The notes beneath the pieces were generated by a model. It was not told the origin of the DNA. It was given only the letters and a program-made list of their open reading frames with translations, and searched no databases. From Schoenoplectus triqueter (Eukaryota; Streptophyta; Magnoliopsida; Poales; Cyperaceae): a stretch of DNA of 64,000 nucleotides. The stretch's first letter is position 1; each line of letters starts with the position of its first letter. Where the stretch lies: positions 124,001 to 188,000 of the forward strand of contig CAXKVV010002168.1 in the NCBI GenBank assembly GCA_964058805.1, in the 5' to 3' direction. Both the position numbers and the translations under genes were made by a program. Of this stretch, positions 12,278-25,914 are shown piece by piece.

Positions 12278-14189
12278 TGATGGTGTCTGTGTAGCTTAAC
12301 AAATTAAGCCCTAGTATTAATACAATCGATCGCAAGCGCACGACCTAATCGTATAGTACTTTGGGTTATCGATCCACAGGGAGGAGCTAAGAAGTACTGG
12401 TTAACTAACCTTTGGTAATCTAGACCGATCAAAACTGAGTTGGTTCAATCTTAAAACTAAAATAAATAATAAAAATCATGTTTGTATCCTAGAAATGCAA
12501 CCTAAAAAGAAGAGAGATGCAGCCTGTGTCCAGGAATGCACCTTGAATCCACTAATGCAGGTCAAATCCTAGGAATTTGGATTGAGTCACTGAATGCAGT
12601 CTGTATTGAAAGGAATGCGGGCTGCACTAATAACTCGGGGGTAAAACTGATTTTTCTTATGAATATGAAGTATCTAGGTATATGGGTTCACCATCATATT
12701 TTAGTTATACATGCTTGCTTATTTATATCATATTTGTTGGTTTATATAGTTGAGGGATATATCCTATTATTGATAATTAACTATATGTCTATAGCTAATT
12801 ATACCGTACCTAGTCCAAATATGACAGGATACCGTCGCACCATACCACTTTGGCTTAAGTCCATTAATTTATGTGATATATCTTAAATTCCCTTAGTTTC
12901 TAATACACTGTCGTGCACAAGGTGCCTAAGTTTATTTCATTTCAGTCTGGCTTTCAACGTCACCGTAACAGTATCATGATTTACTTGCCTAAAATGTGCT
13001 TATAATATTATAATCCTAACTTTATGTAACCCCTTTGTGCCCGTCAGCAATACACTCACCCTTTCAGTTTGTTGTATATTACCAGCAAGATTACTAAGCT
13101 ATTCTCATAATATCACAAGCAGTTTAATCATATGAAATAAATCAACACATAAACCATATAAATAACTCAAACATGCATAACATAAAATATTCAGGCTACA
13201 TCCATATCCCTAGACGGAGGACTTAGCCTTCCATACTAAACAAGCTAGAAACTACAAATGCAAAAATAAACATCTCTAATAAAATTAAAAGAAAAGAGAA
13301 AATACAACCCGTTTCTTGCAACTCGAGAAGAGACACTGCCTTGCACCCGAGCACCTTGCTTGCTTTTGGAGACTTTGCCAATGGAGGAAGAAAGAACAAA
13401 AATAGATTTGTCTCGGTCCAGCACGAATGCTAGTCCAAGGTGGAAGAAGAGAATGATGGAGAATGAGATACCTAGATGTGTAGATTGGCAAGGTTTATAT
13501 AGAAGTGCAAGAGTGCTTGAGATGCAAAAATTCTTAATTGTGGGACTAAAACATTTGAGGCCGGATCATATCTAATTATTAATCGGTGCAATCTTCATCA
13601 ATTGACGCATTCACAGCTAGCATAATCGAGCAATTAAATTGAGCATCTGATTAAATTGCGCAAATGATACTTGCCCATTTTGGCATTGCGTGGCCTAGGA
13701 GATGGCGTCAGATTGATCACATTAACTCCAAATAATTGCCAGCTTTAGCTTGTACGGCTTTGGTGAGAAGGTAAATCAAATTTGATTGCGCCAGGAAGGA
13801 ATGATCTTGATATTTCACAGCTGGCGGTCATTAATGGATTTGAAGATCATTGATTTCATAAATTGCGCTAATCAGAAGATTAATACAAATTACTTTGGTT
13901 CTTCTTAGTGTCATTAGGAGAAGATTGTACTAATCAGGAGAAAGAGGAACTATTAGGTCTGATGTGGCACGGACTGGTGCAGCGGGTCGTGAAGCGGGTC
14001 ATCATTCAAAGAACTTGTAATTTTGTTTTAAAATCTGCATTAAAAATATAAAATGTGCAGTAACTGACCTCTTGACAGAAATTGCACGAAATTAGCTAAA
14101 AATAAATAAAAATGCAATAAAACAAAATAATTAGATTTAGTTTTTGGCTTAACTATGCATGAAATTATAGGTATAAATATCGTTCATCA
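12278..14189 (-). repeat. 3' LTR of the Athila element
   Basis: The 1,912-bp LTR has inverted ends tgatg...catca. It is nearly identical to 21440-23351. The differences I saw are at about 12478, 13464, 13468 and 13731. A short 116-codon open frame at 12536-12886 recurs in the other LTR but has no recognisable domain, and I treat it as chance. Confidence 0.97.
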
Positions 14190-14200
14190 AATTTCCCCAA
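14190..14200 (-). promoter_or_regulatory. Polypurine tract of the Athila element
   Basis: On the minus strand TTGGGGAAATT directly abuts the 3' LTR (TGATGAACG). This is the plus-strand primer site and has the form usual in Athila elements. Confidence 0.9.
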
Positions 14201-15878
14201 ACTTGAACATTTGCTTGTCCTCAAGCAAACAATGGAGGTAAGCTCGAATCTAAACCAAAGACAAGACCTAAAAGTTCGGACGAAAATTTTGTGAAATGTA
14301 CTTTGCCGGAATCTTAACAGAGATAATATAAAATTTGTGTAGAATCACTCTGCGAATTCTTAGGGCATCTCGACAATTTTTATTCACCTCACAAATGAAA
14401 CGAGTTAGCTTAATGCAAAAATATAACCGACTGGCAAGGATTTCATGAATCTCAGGGGTTAAAAAGTAGAAAATACATAAATTCCTCATACTAAAAATCC
14501 CAGTTCGCTTCTTGGAGGTTTTGTGGAGAGAAAAATAAGGAAAAGACAAGAAAAATGAAAAAGAAACTAGCATGTACCGAGCACACACAATCTCAGCGGA
14601 CGAACAAATCGAACGGCTTAAAGAAAGAATTTTTGAACACATGGCATGAAGCTTCAATAGAAGAATAGATTCGAACATCCTCATGGACTGCTTTTAGATC
14701 GTCTCAGACAGCTTGAATTGTTTCGGATGTTTCATTTTTTTTTTTCATCATTTTTTTTATTTTTATTATATATTTTTTTTACTGAAACTCCGAGTTTACA
14801 TTGAAGACCGCATATTTGGTAACCTCTTTGAAAATTGATAGTGCTTATATGAGATAGAAGCAATTGGTGACCACTGCACTTTTGTACTTGAAGATCAATA
14901 GAGATATTTGGTGACCATTTTTTTTTTTCACAAAGATCAAAACTTATATGGACATTTAATGTTCCATATATTTCTTTCGGGATGTCATTGGCACTAGAAG
15001 ATCAGTGGAGGTAATTGATGACCTCCATATTTTGTCATCTCGAATTGTGCACCGATGAAGACCGAATATGCTCAAAACATGCTAGATATATCCTTAGATG
15101 AAATAGGGTACTAAAAGAGACGGAGGAAAAATGTGTGTTTTTTTTTATGGACAGAAAAGAAGTATAGGGCATGTTTAAAATGAGGAAAGTCCCTTTCAAT
15201 CCGTTTAATCCCTGAGAAACTTGATTCCACCGGTATTTGATTTATGAAACGCACAATAAGCAGGTTCGATCACAATGTGGTTAGCCAAAATCATAAAAAT
15301 GCACCATAAGCCTTTTACAAAGAAAAAGCACAAAAATCACACATTCTCTCTTTTAAGTTTTCAACTTTGTAATTTCTCAAAATTTTCTCCTTTAATCCTA
15401 ACCTAAAATGACATCTATATGAATTAAAAATGCAAGCCCTACATGCTCTTAAACTAACTTAATCATGCAATCTACATGAATGCAAATGCAGGCTCCCAAA
15501 ATTCAAAATTCTCCCAAGCTTAAAATCGTGCACTGACCTCAGTGCAACTAAACAAGAAAAATAAAATGAGGAGGAGAGAAATGAAAACAACCTGACCTTG
15601 ATCGTGGAGGAGAAAATTGATTGCTCATGTACTTTCTCATACTGTGCTATCTTGAATGCGACTTGCATCTTTGAAAATGAAGGCTGCATTTGTGACATGT
15701 GACTTCTTCTTCTAGATCTTGCACTCGTCTTTTTGAAAATTTTTTGCACTTCTTTGACCATGAAACAAGTAGAATATCCAAACAAGAAAATAAAATGATG
15801 CAAAATAAAAAAACTTTTGGGTCTTGGGTTGCCTCCCAAGAAGCGCTTGTTTTAGGTCTCGAGCCTGACCAAATTCTT
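14201..15878 (-). other. 3' non-coding region of the Athila element
   Basis: About 1.7 kb lies between the gag-pol stop and the polypurine tract. Some Athila elements carry an env-like frame here. In this copy the longest frames are about 130-140 codons with no membrane-protein character, so I see no env. There is a long T-rich stretch near 14738-14780. Just after pol it holds the stem-loop motif listed at 15823-15846. Confidence 0.75.
15823..15846 (-). other. Conserved Athila motif with a short stem-loop
   Basis: On the minus strand the sequence is GCGCTTCTTGGGAGGCAACC followed by CAAG, in which CTTGGG and CCCAAG form a perfect 6-bp stem. I recognise this sequence as recurrent downstream of pol in Athila-type elements. 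It lies about 32 bases after the pol stop. Its role is unknown to me. Confidence 0.6.
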
Positions 15879-18800
15879 CTATTCAGTCGATGGAGCGTCA
15901 AGAAGATCAAATGAAATCTTCTTTTCCAAAGGATCACCAGCGAGGTAATGTTTCAACCTCTGTCCATTCACCTTGAATGCACCTGAATTTTCACTGAAAA
16001 TCTCAACTGCACCATACGGAAAAGCACGTAGCACTTTAAATGGTCCAGACCATCTGGACTTCAACTTCCCAGGAAAGAGTTTGAGACGGGAGTTGAACAA
16101 GAGAACCATATCTCCTTCATAAAACTCACGACGTGTGATTTTCTTGTCGTGCCAACGTTTGGTGCGCTCTTTATAAATCCGAGTGTTTTCATAGGCGCCC
16201 AGCCTCAGCTCTTCTAACTCATGCAGTTCCATCAATCTCTTTTCACCGGCAGTTTTTAAATCAAAATTCAGGACCTTGATTGCCCAATGTGCCTTATGCT
16301 CTAGCTCTACAGGGAGATGACATGGACGACCATACACCAACTTAAAAGGAGTCATACCAATTGGTGTCTTGAAGGCGGTACGGTACGCCCATAGAGCATC
16401 ATCAAGTTTAAGCGACCAATCCTTTCGAGTGCGAGAGACAGTTTTCTCAAGAATGCTCTTGATCTCTCGATTAGAGATTTCAACTTGTCCACTTGTCTGT
16501 GGGTGATATGGGGTGGCGATTTTGTGAGTGACACCATACTTAGTCAAAAGAGACTCAAGTTGGCGGTTGACAAAGTGAGTACCGCCGTCACTGATCACAG
16601 CCCTTGGTGTACCAAACCTAGGGAAAATGATTTTCTTGAAAAGTCGTGTCACTGTCTTTGCATCAGCTGTTGGGCTCGGAATTGCCTCCACCCATTTTGA
16701 GACATAGTCAACCGCGACCAGAATGAACTTGTTACCACATGAGGACGGAAATGGTCCCATGAAGTCGATTCCCCAAACATCAAAAACTTCGACTTCTTGG
16801 ATGTTGTTGAGGGGCATTTCATTTCTCTTTGAAATGTTCCCCGTCCTTTGGCAAGCATCACATGAGAGAATGAATTTTCTGGCATCTTTGAACATGGAAG
16901 GCCAGAAAAATCCGGATTGAATGATTTTAGCAACGGTTTTTGATGCACTTGCATGACCACCATAGGACATTGAATGACAATGGAGTAAAATATCTTGTAC
17001 CTCATCTTCTGGAATGCAACGACGATATACTCCATCCACACCCAATTTAAAGAGCAAAGGATCATCCCAATAGTAGTACTTCAGATCAGCAAAGAATTTC
17101 TTCTTTTGTTGATACGAGAGATCTGGTGGAAGAACGCCGCATGCGAGAAAATTCACATAGTCAGCATACCACGGAGCCTGAAATTCTGAGACTGCAAGGA
17201 GGTACTCATCTGGAAATGAGTCATCAATTGGAATGTCATCCTCCTTAAACTCAGGCTTATATCTAAGTCGAGATAAATGATCTGCAACTAGATTTTCTGT
17301 GCCCTTTTTATCCCGAATTTCAAGATCAAATTCCTGTAAAAGCAGGACCCATCGGATGAGACGAGGTTTTGCATCTTTCTTGCTCAACAAGAACTTGATT
17401 GCTGCATGATCAGTATAGACGATAACCTTCGATCCAATGAGATACGATCTGAACTTGTTCACTGCGAACACTATAGCAAGAAGTTCTTTCTCTGTTGTGG
17501 CATAATTTGCTTGAGCCTCATCCAGAACTTTACTTGCATAGTAGATCGCGTAGGCTCTCTTATCCTTCCTCTGTCCCAATACAGCACCTACTGCATAATC
17601 ACTTGCATCGCACATGAGCTCAAATGGTAAGCTCCAGTTAGGTGGTTGTAAGACCGGGGCAGAAGTTAATGATTCTTTTATTTTGCAGAATGCATCATGA
17701 CATTTCTGATCAAAATTAAAAGGAATGTCCTTAATTGTGAGATTGGACAAGGGCCTTGCAATGCCAGAGAAGTCTTTGATATATCTCCTGTAAAATCCAG
17801 CATGTCCTAGAAAACTTCTGACTTCTTTGACATTGGTTGGAGGTGGCAACTTCTCAATCACCTCCACTTTTGCTTTATCAACTTCTAAACCACGAGATGA
17901 CACTACATGTCCAAGAACAACTCCTTCTTGAACCATGAAATGACATTTCTCCCAATTCAGAACCAAGTTTACTTCTTCACAACGCTGCAAGACCTTTGAA
18001 AGGTTTGCCAGACACTCATCGAAGCTTGTTCCATAGACAGAGAAATTATCCATAAACACTTCCATGATGTCTTCGATGAATTCAGAGAAAATTGCCATCA
18101 TCGCTCGTTGAAAGGTAGCAGGAGCATTACAAAGACCAAAAGGCATTCTCCTATAGGCAAATGTGCCATAAGGACAAGTGAATGTGGTCTTCTCCTGATC
18201 ACTTGGATGGATAGGAATTTGAAAGAATCCTGAGTATCCATCTAAGTAGCAAAAATGAGTGTGCTTTGCTAACCGTTCCAACATTTGATCAATGAAAGGC
18301 AAAGGAAAGTGATCCTTTCGGGTAGCCTTGTTCAATTTTCTGTAGTCAATACACATGCGCCAGCCAGTAACCACTCGAGTTGGGATCAGTTCATTGTTAT
18401 CATTTCTGATTACAGTGGTTCCGCCTTTCTTTGGCACTACATGAATTGGACTCACCCAGTTACTGTCAGAGATGGGGTAAATGATACCCGCATCTAGCAA
18501 CTTAAGAACTTCTTTCTTGACCACATCCTTTAGATTAGGATTCAACCTTCTTTGAGACTCAATGGATGGTTTGTGGTCGTCTTCCATCAAAATTCTGTGC
18601 ATGCAAACTGATGGGCTGATCCCCTTGATATCATCTATTGTGTATCCAATGGCCTTTCTATGTACTCGAAGCTCTGCGAGTAGAGAATGAGTCTCTGATT
18701 TGCTGAGGTTGGCATTTATGATCACTGGGTACGTATCATTTGGCCCGAGAAATGCATACCTAAGGTTAGAGGGGAGAGGTTTGAGCTCTACCTTAGGTGC

Positions 18801-21197
18801 ATCGTCTGATGCAGGCTGGTCACACTCTCCAATGCGACCTGAATTATCTTTGATGCAGCCTGCATCTTTAGTAGTCACCGCGTTTGCTGATGTAAGCGGT
18901 TCAAACTCTTGATTCTCACATACATTGTCTTCCTCATCACTATCACTCCAGTCATCAAGCAAAGGGTTATGCCCGAATGAATCAGAAATGATATGCTCAT
19001 CAAGAATTTCTTGCTCTAAAGTGTCAAAATAATCAATTCTCAAACAAGAGTCATCATGAGAAGGACGTTTGATTATTTTTGAGAAATTGAATTCCACCTT
19101 CTCATCTCCCACGTTTAGGGTAAGTCTGCCATTCTTAACATCGATGAATGCGCCGGCAGTTCTGAGGAAAGCCCTACCCAAAATGATGGGGATTTGTGGG
19201 TCTTCTTCCATTTCGACAACCACAAAATCCACAGGGACAATGAGTTTGCCAACTCGAATAGGTACATCCTCTAGAATGCCAGTGGAGTACCTAACAGATC
19301 GGTCAGCTAATTGTAACGGAATGCGGGCTGACTTCAGTTCACCAAAACCGATCTTTTCAAAAATACTTAGCGGCATCAGACTGACACTTGCCCCCAGATC
19401 ACACAGTGCCTTGTTAATATGGAAATTGCCAATTAAACAAGGGATTGCATAACAGCCTGGATCTTCTAATTTTTGGGGCAAATTATTCTGAAGTACCGCG
19501 CTGCACTCAGTTGTCAGTGCCACTGTTTGATGCTCCTCTAGCTTTCTCTTATTTGATAAGATCTCTTTCAAGAACTTAGCATAAGAGGGCATCTGTGTCA
19601 AAACATCAGTAAATGGCATCTCGATTTTCAAAGTTTTCAACAACTCCAAAAATTTACTGAATTGTTTGTCAAGTTTGGCTTGGACAACTCTTTGCGGAAA
19701 AGGGAGTGGAGATTTGTACTTTGATGGTACTACGTACTTTGGTTCTTCATTCCTGCCTGCACTCTTGCCAGTGTCGCCTGCATCATCCTTGGTATTGCTC
19801 GCGTCTGAGTTAATGTCGTCTACATCTCGTTCAACTGGGACACTCTCAAGCATTGCAGGCTGCGTTGTCAAACTTGAATCTCCAATTTGTTTTCCGCTTC
19901 GTAAAGTCAGAGCCTTGATGTGTTGCTCTCTCGGGTTAGGTTCAGGCTGACTTGGTAACTTCCCCAGAGCCCTAGACGAACTAGCTTGTTGCGCAATTTG
20001 AGTTTCTAACATTTTATTTTGTGTTGTTAAGCTATCAACCTTTGTTGTTAGATCTCGAACTACGTCTCTTAAGTCTTGTGTCGTCTTTTGTTGTTGGGTC
20101 ATGAAATTTTCCATCATGATCTCTAAGTTTGACTTTTGCAGAGCTGGTTGGGAATTGAATTGTCTTTGAGGAAAACCTGGAGGATTCTGGTTATTTTGTT
20201 GGGGAACCATATTTTGATTGTTTTTATATGAAAAGTTCGGGTGGTTCCTCCAACCAGGATTGTATGTGTTTGAGTATGGGTCATTTTGGGGCCTACCAAA
20301 ATTATTCAATGCACTAACCTGTTCTAGGCCGGACTCTTGTATTCCAAGTTGGCACTCGAGAGTTGTATGATCCATACCTCCACAATGCTCACATGAAAAG
20401 ATGTTACCTGCATTGATTGCTTTAGTTGTATTGGTTGCACTTGCACCTGAATTCATCTGAGCCAACTGTCTTGTGAGTGCATCCATCTGAGCTGAGAGAA
20501 GAGTTGAGTTGTCGACTTGAAAGATGCCAGCTTTAGGAGCGGGTCTCTCTAGATTCCATTGTTGATGGTTCAAAACTATATCTTCCAATAGTGTATATCC
20601 ATCTTCAACGTTAAGATTCATGAATGACCCTCCTGCAGCTGCATTTACGGTCAGTTTAGTGTTGTAATTCAATCCATTATAAAATATATGAATTACGAGC
20701 CATTTCTCTAGACCATGATGTGGACAACTTCTAAGTAAGTCTTTAAATCTTTCCCATGCGTCATACAAAGATTCACCCTCTTTTTGTTGAAAAGAGTTGA
20801 TTTGAGTTCTAAGGAGGGCTGTCTTTGTAGGTGGAAAATATTTTGCCAAAAATGCCTCAGCTAACTGGTCCCAAGTGGTGATGGTGCCAATAGTCAAGGA
20901 CTGTAACCATGCTCTTGCCTTACCTGCCAATGAGAATGGAAATAACCTAAGTCTAATGGCATCATCGGTCACACCATTAACCTTGAGGGTATTACAGATT
21001 TCGAGAAAAACAGACAGGTGCAAATTTGGGTCCTCATTTGGTAAACCATTGAATGGATGTTGTTGGACCATATTTATTAGAGCAGGTTTGAGTTCAAAAT
21101 TATTTGCCCCCACTGCGGGTGCAACAATGCTTGTTCTGATTGACGTTGCATTTGGAACAACGAAGTCCTTCAATAGTTTGGGTCGTTCGTTCGCCAT
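15879..21197 (-). CDS. gag-pol: Athila gag-pol polyprotein, 1,772 aa, full-length but RT motif altered
   Basis: One uninterrupted frame encodes the capsid and all enzymes. I chose the ATG at 21197 ([15 protein letters not shown]). The frame is open further upstream but has no earlier ATG. Gag occupies roughly residues 60-250 (Retrotrans_gag type, [16 protein letters not shown]). A CCHC knuckle, [14 protein letters not shown], lies at about 267-281. The protease active site CDLGAS is at about 598. RT has [20 protein letters not shown] and [16 protein letters not shown]. RNase H has [14 protein letters not shown] and [10 protein letters not shown]. Integrase shows a zinc-binding HCH...CDAC region, Asp in WGIDFMGPF (about 1481), Asp in VISDGGTHF (about 1536), Glu in GQVEISNRE (about 1573) and a C-terminal SRWSGPFKV. 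The RT catalytic motif reads FMDN, with Asn at residue 1051 (codon AAT, 18047-18045) where family members have a second Asp. That should impair polymerisation. Confidence 0.95.
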   Translation of the reverse strand: MANERPKLLKDFVVPNATSIRTSIVAPAVGANNFELKPALINMVQQHPFNGLPNEDPNLHLSVFLEICNTLKVNGVTDDAIRLRLFPFSLAGKARAWLQSLTIGTITTWDQLAEAFLAKYFPPTKTALLRTQINSFQQKEGESLYDAWERFKDLLRSCPHHGLEKWLVIHIFYNGLNYNTKLTVNAAAGGSFMNLNVEDGYTLLEDIVLNHQQWNLERPAPKAGIFQVDNSTLLSAQMDALTRQLAQMNSGASATNTTKAINAGNIFSCEHCGGMDHTTLECQLGIQESGLEQVSALNNFGRPQNDPYSNTYNPGWRNHPNFSYKNNQNMVPQQNNQNPPGFPQRQFNSQPALQKSNLEIMMENFMTQQQKTTQDLRDVVRDLTTKVDSLTTQNKMLETQIAQQASSSRALGKLPSQPEPNPREQHIKALTLRSGKQIGDSSLTTQPAMLESVPVERDVDDINSDASNTKDDAGDTGKSAGRNEEPKYVVPSKYKSPLPFPQRVVQAKLDKQFSKFLELLKTLKIEMPFTDVLTQMPSYAKFLKEILSNKRKLEEHQTVALTTECSAVLQNNLPQKLEDPGCYAIPCLIGNFHINKALCDLGASVSLMPLSIFEKIGFGELKSARIPLQLADRSVRYSTGILEDVPIRVGKLIVPVDFVVVEMEEDPQIPIILGRAFLRTAGAFIDVKNGRLTLNVGDEKVEFNFSKIIKRPSHDDSCLRIDYFDTLEQEILDEHIISDSFGHNPLLDDWSDSDEEDNVCENQEFEPLTSANAVTTKDAGCIKDNSGRIGECDQPASDDAPKVELKPLPSNLRYAFLGPNDTYPVIINANLSKSETHSLLAELRVHRKAIGYTIDDIKGISPSVCMHRILMEDDHKPSIESQRRLNPNLKDVVKKEVLKLLDAGIIYPISDSNWVSPIHVVPKKGGTTVIRNDNNELIPTRVVTGWRMCIDYRKLNKATRKDHFPLPFIDQMLERLAKHTHFCYLDGYSGFFQIPIHPSDQEKTTFTCPYGTFAYRRMPFGLCNAPATFQRAMMAIFSEFIEDIMEVFMDNFSVYGTSFDECLANLSKVLQRCEEVNLVLNWEKCHFMVQEGVVLGHVVSSRGLEVDKAKVEVIEKLPPPTNVKEVRSFLGHAGFYRRYIKDFSGIARPLSNLTIKDIPFNFDQKCHDAFCKIKESLTSAPVLQPPNWSLPFELMCDASDYAVGAVLGQRKDKRAYAIYYASKVLDEAQANYATTEKELLAIVFAVNKFRSYLIGSKVIVYTDHAAIKFLLSKKDAKPRLIRWVLLLQEFDLEIRDKKGTENLVADHLSRLRYKPEFKEDDIPIDDSFPDEYLLAVSEFQAPWYADYVNFLACGVLPPDLSYQQKKKFFADLKYYYWDDPLLFKLGVDGVYRRCIPEDEVQDILLHCHSMSYGGHASASKTVAKIIQSGFFWPSMFKDARKFILSCDACQRTGNISKRNEMPLNNIQEVEVFDVWGIDFMGPFPSSCGNKFILVAVDYVSKWVEAIPSPTADAKTVTRLFKKIIFPRFGTPRAVISDGGTHFVNRQLESLLTKYGVTHKIATPYHPQTSGQVEISNREIKSILEKTVSRTRKDWSLKLDDALWAYRTAFKTPIGMTPFKLVYGRPCHLPVELEHKAHWAIKVLNFDLKTAGEKRLMELHELEELRLGAYENTRIYKERTKRWHDKKITRREFYEGDMVLLFNSRLKLFPGKLKSRWSGPFKVLRAFPYGAVEIFSENSGAFKVNGQRLKHYLAGDPLEKKISFDLLDAPSTE

Positions 21198-21413
21198 TGG
21201 TGGATCTTCGTTCGGTCGAAATACTTGATCAATATTATTCTCCACTTCAGGATATTGCCTCAAGTATGCACGTGTGATTGGCCGTGAGGGAGCAGCAGCC
21301 AGTGTAATTTCTAAAAGGAGAAAAATGAAAGAAGTGAACAAAAAGGAAGAAAAATAAATAAAAGTGGTCTAGGCTCACCTATATGTAAGTTTTACCAATA
21401 TTCTATTGTTACC

Positions 21414-21431
21414 TCCCCGGCAACGGCGCCA
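21414..21431 (-). promoter_or_regulatory. Primer binding site of the Athila element
   Basis: On the minus strand TGGCGCCGTTGCCGGGGA lies 8 bases after the 5' LTR. This is the usual Athila PBS (reported as tRNA-Asp type). The leader to the gag ATG (21413-21198) has no other recognised signal. Confidence 0.93.
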
Positions 21432-21439
21432 GAAAAGCT

Positions 21440-23351
21440 TGATGGTGTCTGTGTAGCTTAACAAATTAAGCCCTAGTATTAATACAATCGATCGCAAGCG
21501 CACGACCTAATCGTATAGTACTTTGGGTTATCGATCCACAGGGAGGAGCTAAGAAGTACTGGTTAACTAACCTTTGGTAATCTAGACCGATCAAAACTGA
21601 GTTGGTTCAATCTTAAAACTAAAATAAATAATAAAAATGATGTTTGTATCCTAGAAATGCAACCTAAAAAGAAGAGAGATGCAGCCTGTGTCCAGGAATG
21701 CACCTTGAATCCACTAATGCAGGTCAAATCCTAGGAATTTGGATTGAGTCACTGAATGCAGTCTGTATTGAAAGGAATGCGGGCTGCACTAATAACTCGG
21801 GGGTAAAACTGATTTTTCTTATGAATATGAAGTATCTAGGTATATGGGTTCACCATCATATTTTAGTTATACATGCTTGCTTATTTATATCATATTTGTT
21901 GGTTTATATAGTTGAGGGATATATCCTATTATTGATAATTAACTATATGTCTATAGCTAATTATACCGTACCTAGTCCAAATATGACAGGATACCGTCGC
22001 ACCATACCACTTTGGCTTAAGTCCATTAATTTATGTGATATATCTTAAATTCCCTTAGTTTCTAATACACTGTCGTGCACAAGGTGCCTAAGTTTATTTC
22101 ATTTCAGTCTGGCTTTCAACGTCACCGTAACAGTATCATGATTTACTTGCCTAAAATGTGCTTATAATATTATAATCCTAACTTTATGTAACCCCTTTGT
22201 GCCCGTCAGCAATACACTCACCCTTTCAGTTTGTTGTATATTACCAGCAAGATTACTAAGCTATTCTCATAATATCACAAGCAGTTTAATCATATGAAAT
22301 AAATCAACACATAAACCATATAAATAACTCAAACATGCATAACATAAAATATTCAGGCTACATCCATATCCCTAGACGGAGGACTTAGCCTTCCATACTA
22401 AACAAGCTAGAAACTACAAATGCAAAAATAAACATCTCTAATAAAATTAAAAGAAAAGAGAAAATACAACCCGTTTCTTGCAACTCGAGAAGAGACACTG
22501 CCTTGCACCCGAGCACCTTGCTTGCTTTTGGAGACTTTGCCAATGGAGGAAGAAAGAACAAAAATAGATTTGTCTCGGTCCAGCACGAATGCTAGTCCAA
22601 GGTGGAAGAAGAGAATGATGGAGAATGGGATGCCTAGATGTGTAGATTGGCAAGGTTTATATAGAAGTGCAAGAGTGCTTGAGATGCAAAAATTCTTAAT
22701 TGTGGGACTAAAACATTTGAGGCCGGATCATATCTAATTATTAATCGGTGCAATCTTCATCAATTGACGCATTCACAGCTAGCATAATCGAGCAATTAAA
22801 TTGAGCATCTGATTAAATTGCGCAAATGATACTTGCCCATTTTGGCATTGCGTGGCCTAGGAGATGGCGTCAGATTGATCACATTAACTCCAAACAATTG
22901 CCAGCTTTAGCTTGTACGGCTTTGGTGAGAAGGTAAATCAAATTTGATTGCGCCAGGAAGGAATGATCTTGATATTTCACAGCTGGCGGTCATTAATGGA
23001 TTTGAAGATCATTGATTTCATAAATTGCGCTAATCAGAAGATTAATACAAATTACTTTGGTTCTTCTTAGTGTCATTAGGAGAAGATTGTACTAATCAGG
23101 AGAAAGAGGAACTATTAGGTCTGATGTGGCACGGACTGGTGCAGCGGGTCGTGAAGCGGGTCATCATTCAAAGAACTTGTAATTTTGTTTTAAAATCTGC
23201 ATTAAAAATATAAAATGTGCAGTAACTGACCTCTTGACAGAAATTGCACGAAATTAGCTAAAAATAAATAAAAATGCAATAAAACAAAATAATTAGATTT
23301 AGTTTTTGGCTTAACTATGCATGAAATTATAGGTATAAATATCGTTCATCA
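21440..23351 (-). repeat. 5' LTR of the Athila element
   Basis: The 1,912-bp LTR is the same length as the 3' copy and almost identical to it. Its outer end TGATGAACG creates a TGA that terminates the interrupted gag frame of element A exactly at the junction (23351-23349). Confidence 0.97.
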
Positions 23352-23356
23352 GCCTT
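23352..23356. repeat. Target-site duplication of the Athila element (right)
   Basis: GCCTT repeats the bases at 12273-12277 and closes the Athila insertion into gag-pol of element A. Confidence 0.95.
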
Positions 23357-25914
23357 TATTGAAGGGTTTCTGACCTGCTTTTGTTATTGGCCGGCTCGGC
23401 GCCACGGCGGATTTAGGCAAAAAATACTGGGCGTCATTGAATTTAATCTCATGCACCCCGAATGGTTTGACGTCTCCGTCAATTCTCTTTTGTTTACCAT
23501 TCTCAATATATTTCAGGCACTGGTGCAGAGTAGAGGGTATGACTTGATTACTGTGAAGCCACGGGCGACCCAGCAACGCCCGATAAGAAGTTTCAGCGTC
23601 AATAACATAGAATTTAGTAGGCGCTTTTAGGCTTCCGCACTGCAGGTTCAGAGTTATAGCTCCCAGGGCCTTTTGGGAGTTTTGATTAAAGTCATGAATA
23701 ATCACCTTTTCATCAGATAGGTTCTTCACATCTAAGGTGATGGTCTTCAGGGTTTTAAGCGGCATGATATTAATCGAAGACCCTGCGTCGACAAGGATGC
23801 GGCCAATCTTTTGCCCTCCGCAATTTCCGGTAATGTACAACGGGCGGTTGTGGTCGACGGTGCCTATTAGGAGGTCATCGTCTGTGAAATTTATACAGGC
23901 GGCCCGCTTAGCGGTGAATAGGGCTTCTTGCATATTTTGCTCTACGAAGTATGACTTGTACTTCTCAGGATCTTGCAAGGCTTGAATTAGTACCTCCCTT
24001 AGGTCTTGTGACATCATCAACGCATCAAATATGCTTAATAGCGCTGGAATCTTACGCAGATGTGCCAACACATTATATTCTTCGCCCGTAGACCGGGTCT
24101 TTTCTGGGTTCTTGCTTGGATTCTCAGCCTCTTTACCTTTATTCTGGGCCTTATCTTTTCCCTTATCAAAATCTTTGGGAGCTTGTCTCTCAGGTATGTA
24201 AGTCCCGGACCGGAGCACAGCTTCGCATTCTTCATTTTTGGTCCCAGAGGTGCTTGCTTCTCCTTCATCATTTGGGAAGAACATCTCCTCTAAAGTTGGC
24301 ATATCTTCGTTGTGAGAAGAATATACCATGTTGCACGAAGCACCCCAGATCTCTTCGCTTTCTTCTTTATTTATTTCTCCATCTACATCTAGGGTTAGCT
24401 TCTCCCAGTCTTCTTTGGAGATGAAGTGTTGAAGGGTGATCGCCTCGGGACTGCCCTGCTCGTACTCTTCAATCTTATGCTTTCTGGACTTGTTATTTCT
24501 ATGCTTCTTTCTCTTCTTAAGAACCTGGTCTTGGCTCTGGTCCACCTTATAATATACCCTAGGTTTTGGTGGGACCATTGGCGTGATGTCGTCTTTCCAT
24601 TTCATGCCAGGTTCTTTCTTAAGAGCTTTAAGCATTTTAATCGATTTCTTCGATAAGTGCGTAGTCCATTGCTCTTCTAGATTTTCATTTAACTGGCCCG
24701 GGATTTTCTCTTCTTCGTGAGAGATCATATTGGCCTGTTCATGGGCTGATGGGCTTTGCAAGAACCCTTTTGGTAAAGTAATTTCACCGTTTTTATACGC
24801 CTTCTCGACCCAATCTTTCAAGACCCAGCAATCTTCAATTGAATGCCCTAGTACTCTGTGGTATGGGCAAAAGTTGGGTTCGTCCGATTTATCGGCATCT
24901 TCCGGGCGTTTACTGACTGGCAAGGTTAGACCATTCTTCAGTGCCCCTCTGAAGATTTGGGCAACTTTATCTCTCCTGAAGGAGTACGGTTTAGATTTCT
25001 TTTGTTTGAGGGACTCAAAACTCCGTGAACTCCCTCCTGGATTGGGCCTGGGTCCCTTATTATAATTGTTGTCATTTGTGCCGCTGCTGCCGCTTTGGGT
25101 GTCTGCGTTGGCGACCATCTTGTCCTTTAACGAGGTAAATGCCACCTTAGTCTCGGCTCGGGCTCCTCGTTGCGGCCTATTGTTCATGAAGTTCGGCACG
25201 GTGTGCGGTGACATCCTTTCCATATTGGATACCGATCTGAGCAAGTCTTTGAATGTGTTGACCTTTGTCACACCAAGAAGCATGCCCATCCACCCGTCAA
25301 TGTTTTTCATGATTAGGTTGACGGCCTCATCTTCAGTTAATGTGCGGTCGCATTTGATGTTGAGGTTTCGCCATCTATTGATAAAATCTGTCATTGACTC
25401 CCCTTTCTTGGGTTTAGTGCTTGCCAGATCGGCTATGTTTATTTTATCAGACACCATGACAAAACGTGCCCTGAACGAGTCTGTCATCTCGTCCCAGGTC
25501 CTGATGCTGTTGTTTTCTAATGAATAGTACCATTGAAAAGCGGTTCCTACCAAGCTCTGAGGGAATTGTCTTAACAACAGTGCATCATTGCCGCCTGTGT
25601 TGCCGCACGAGGCTACAAAGTGGGCCAAGTGTTGTTCGGGGTTCAGGTCTTTATTGCCTTCCCCGGAGAAGGTCCTGAAACGGGGGATCACATACCCTTT
25701 AGGATATTCTTCCAAGTCGTATATGGCAGGGTATGGATGTCCACAGTTTTTAACGGGAGGGATAGCGTATCCACCTCCGGCTATCTGCATTTGCTGGGCA
25801 ATCATGGCCTTAATCTCCTTCCGGGATATTCCCGTTAGTTCAGCCTCCACTTCTATAATTCTGTGTGGATGGGGTTTAGAATCGACAGGTTGTTTTCCCT
25901 TATGATTGCTTTTG

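Larger units (their letters stand above)
12278..23351 (-). mobile_element. Athila-type Ty3/Gypsy element, structurally complete
   Basis: This 11,074-bp element has equal 1,912-bp LTRs, a TGGCGCCGTTGCCGGGGA primer binding site, a single long gag-pol and the polypurine tract TTGGGGAAATT. TSDs of GCCTT flank it. The PBS, PPT and domain content are typical of the Athila lineage. The LTRs show only about four substitutions by eye, so it is the youngest insertion of the window. No env-like frame is present. Confidence 0.97.

Noticed and set aside
12536..12886. 116-codon ORF duplicated at 21698-22048
   Set aside because: It is identical only because it lies in both Athila LTRs, and it has no recognisable domain.
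14268..15839. Possible env-like gene in the Athila element
   Set aside because: Frames of 126-138 codons have no signal peptide plus membrane-anchor arrangement and overlap T-rich non-coding sequence.
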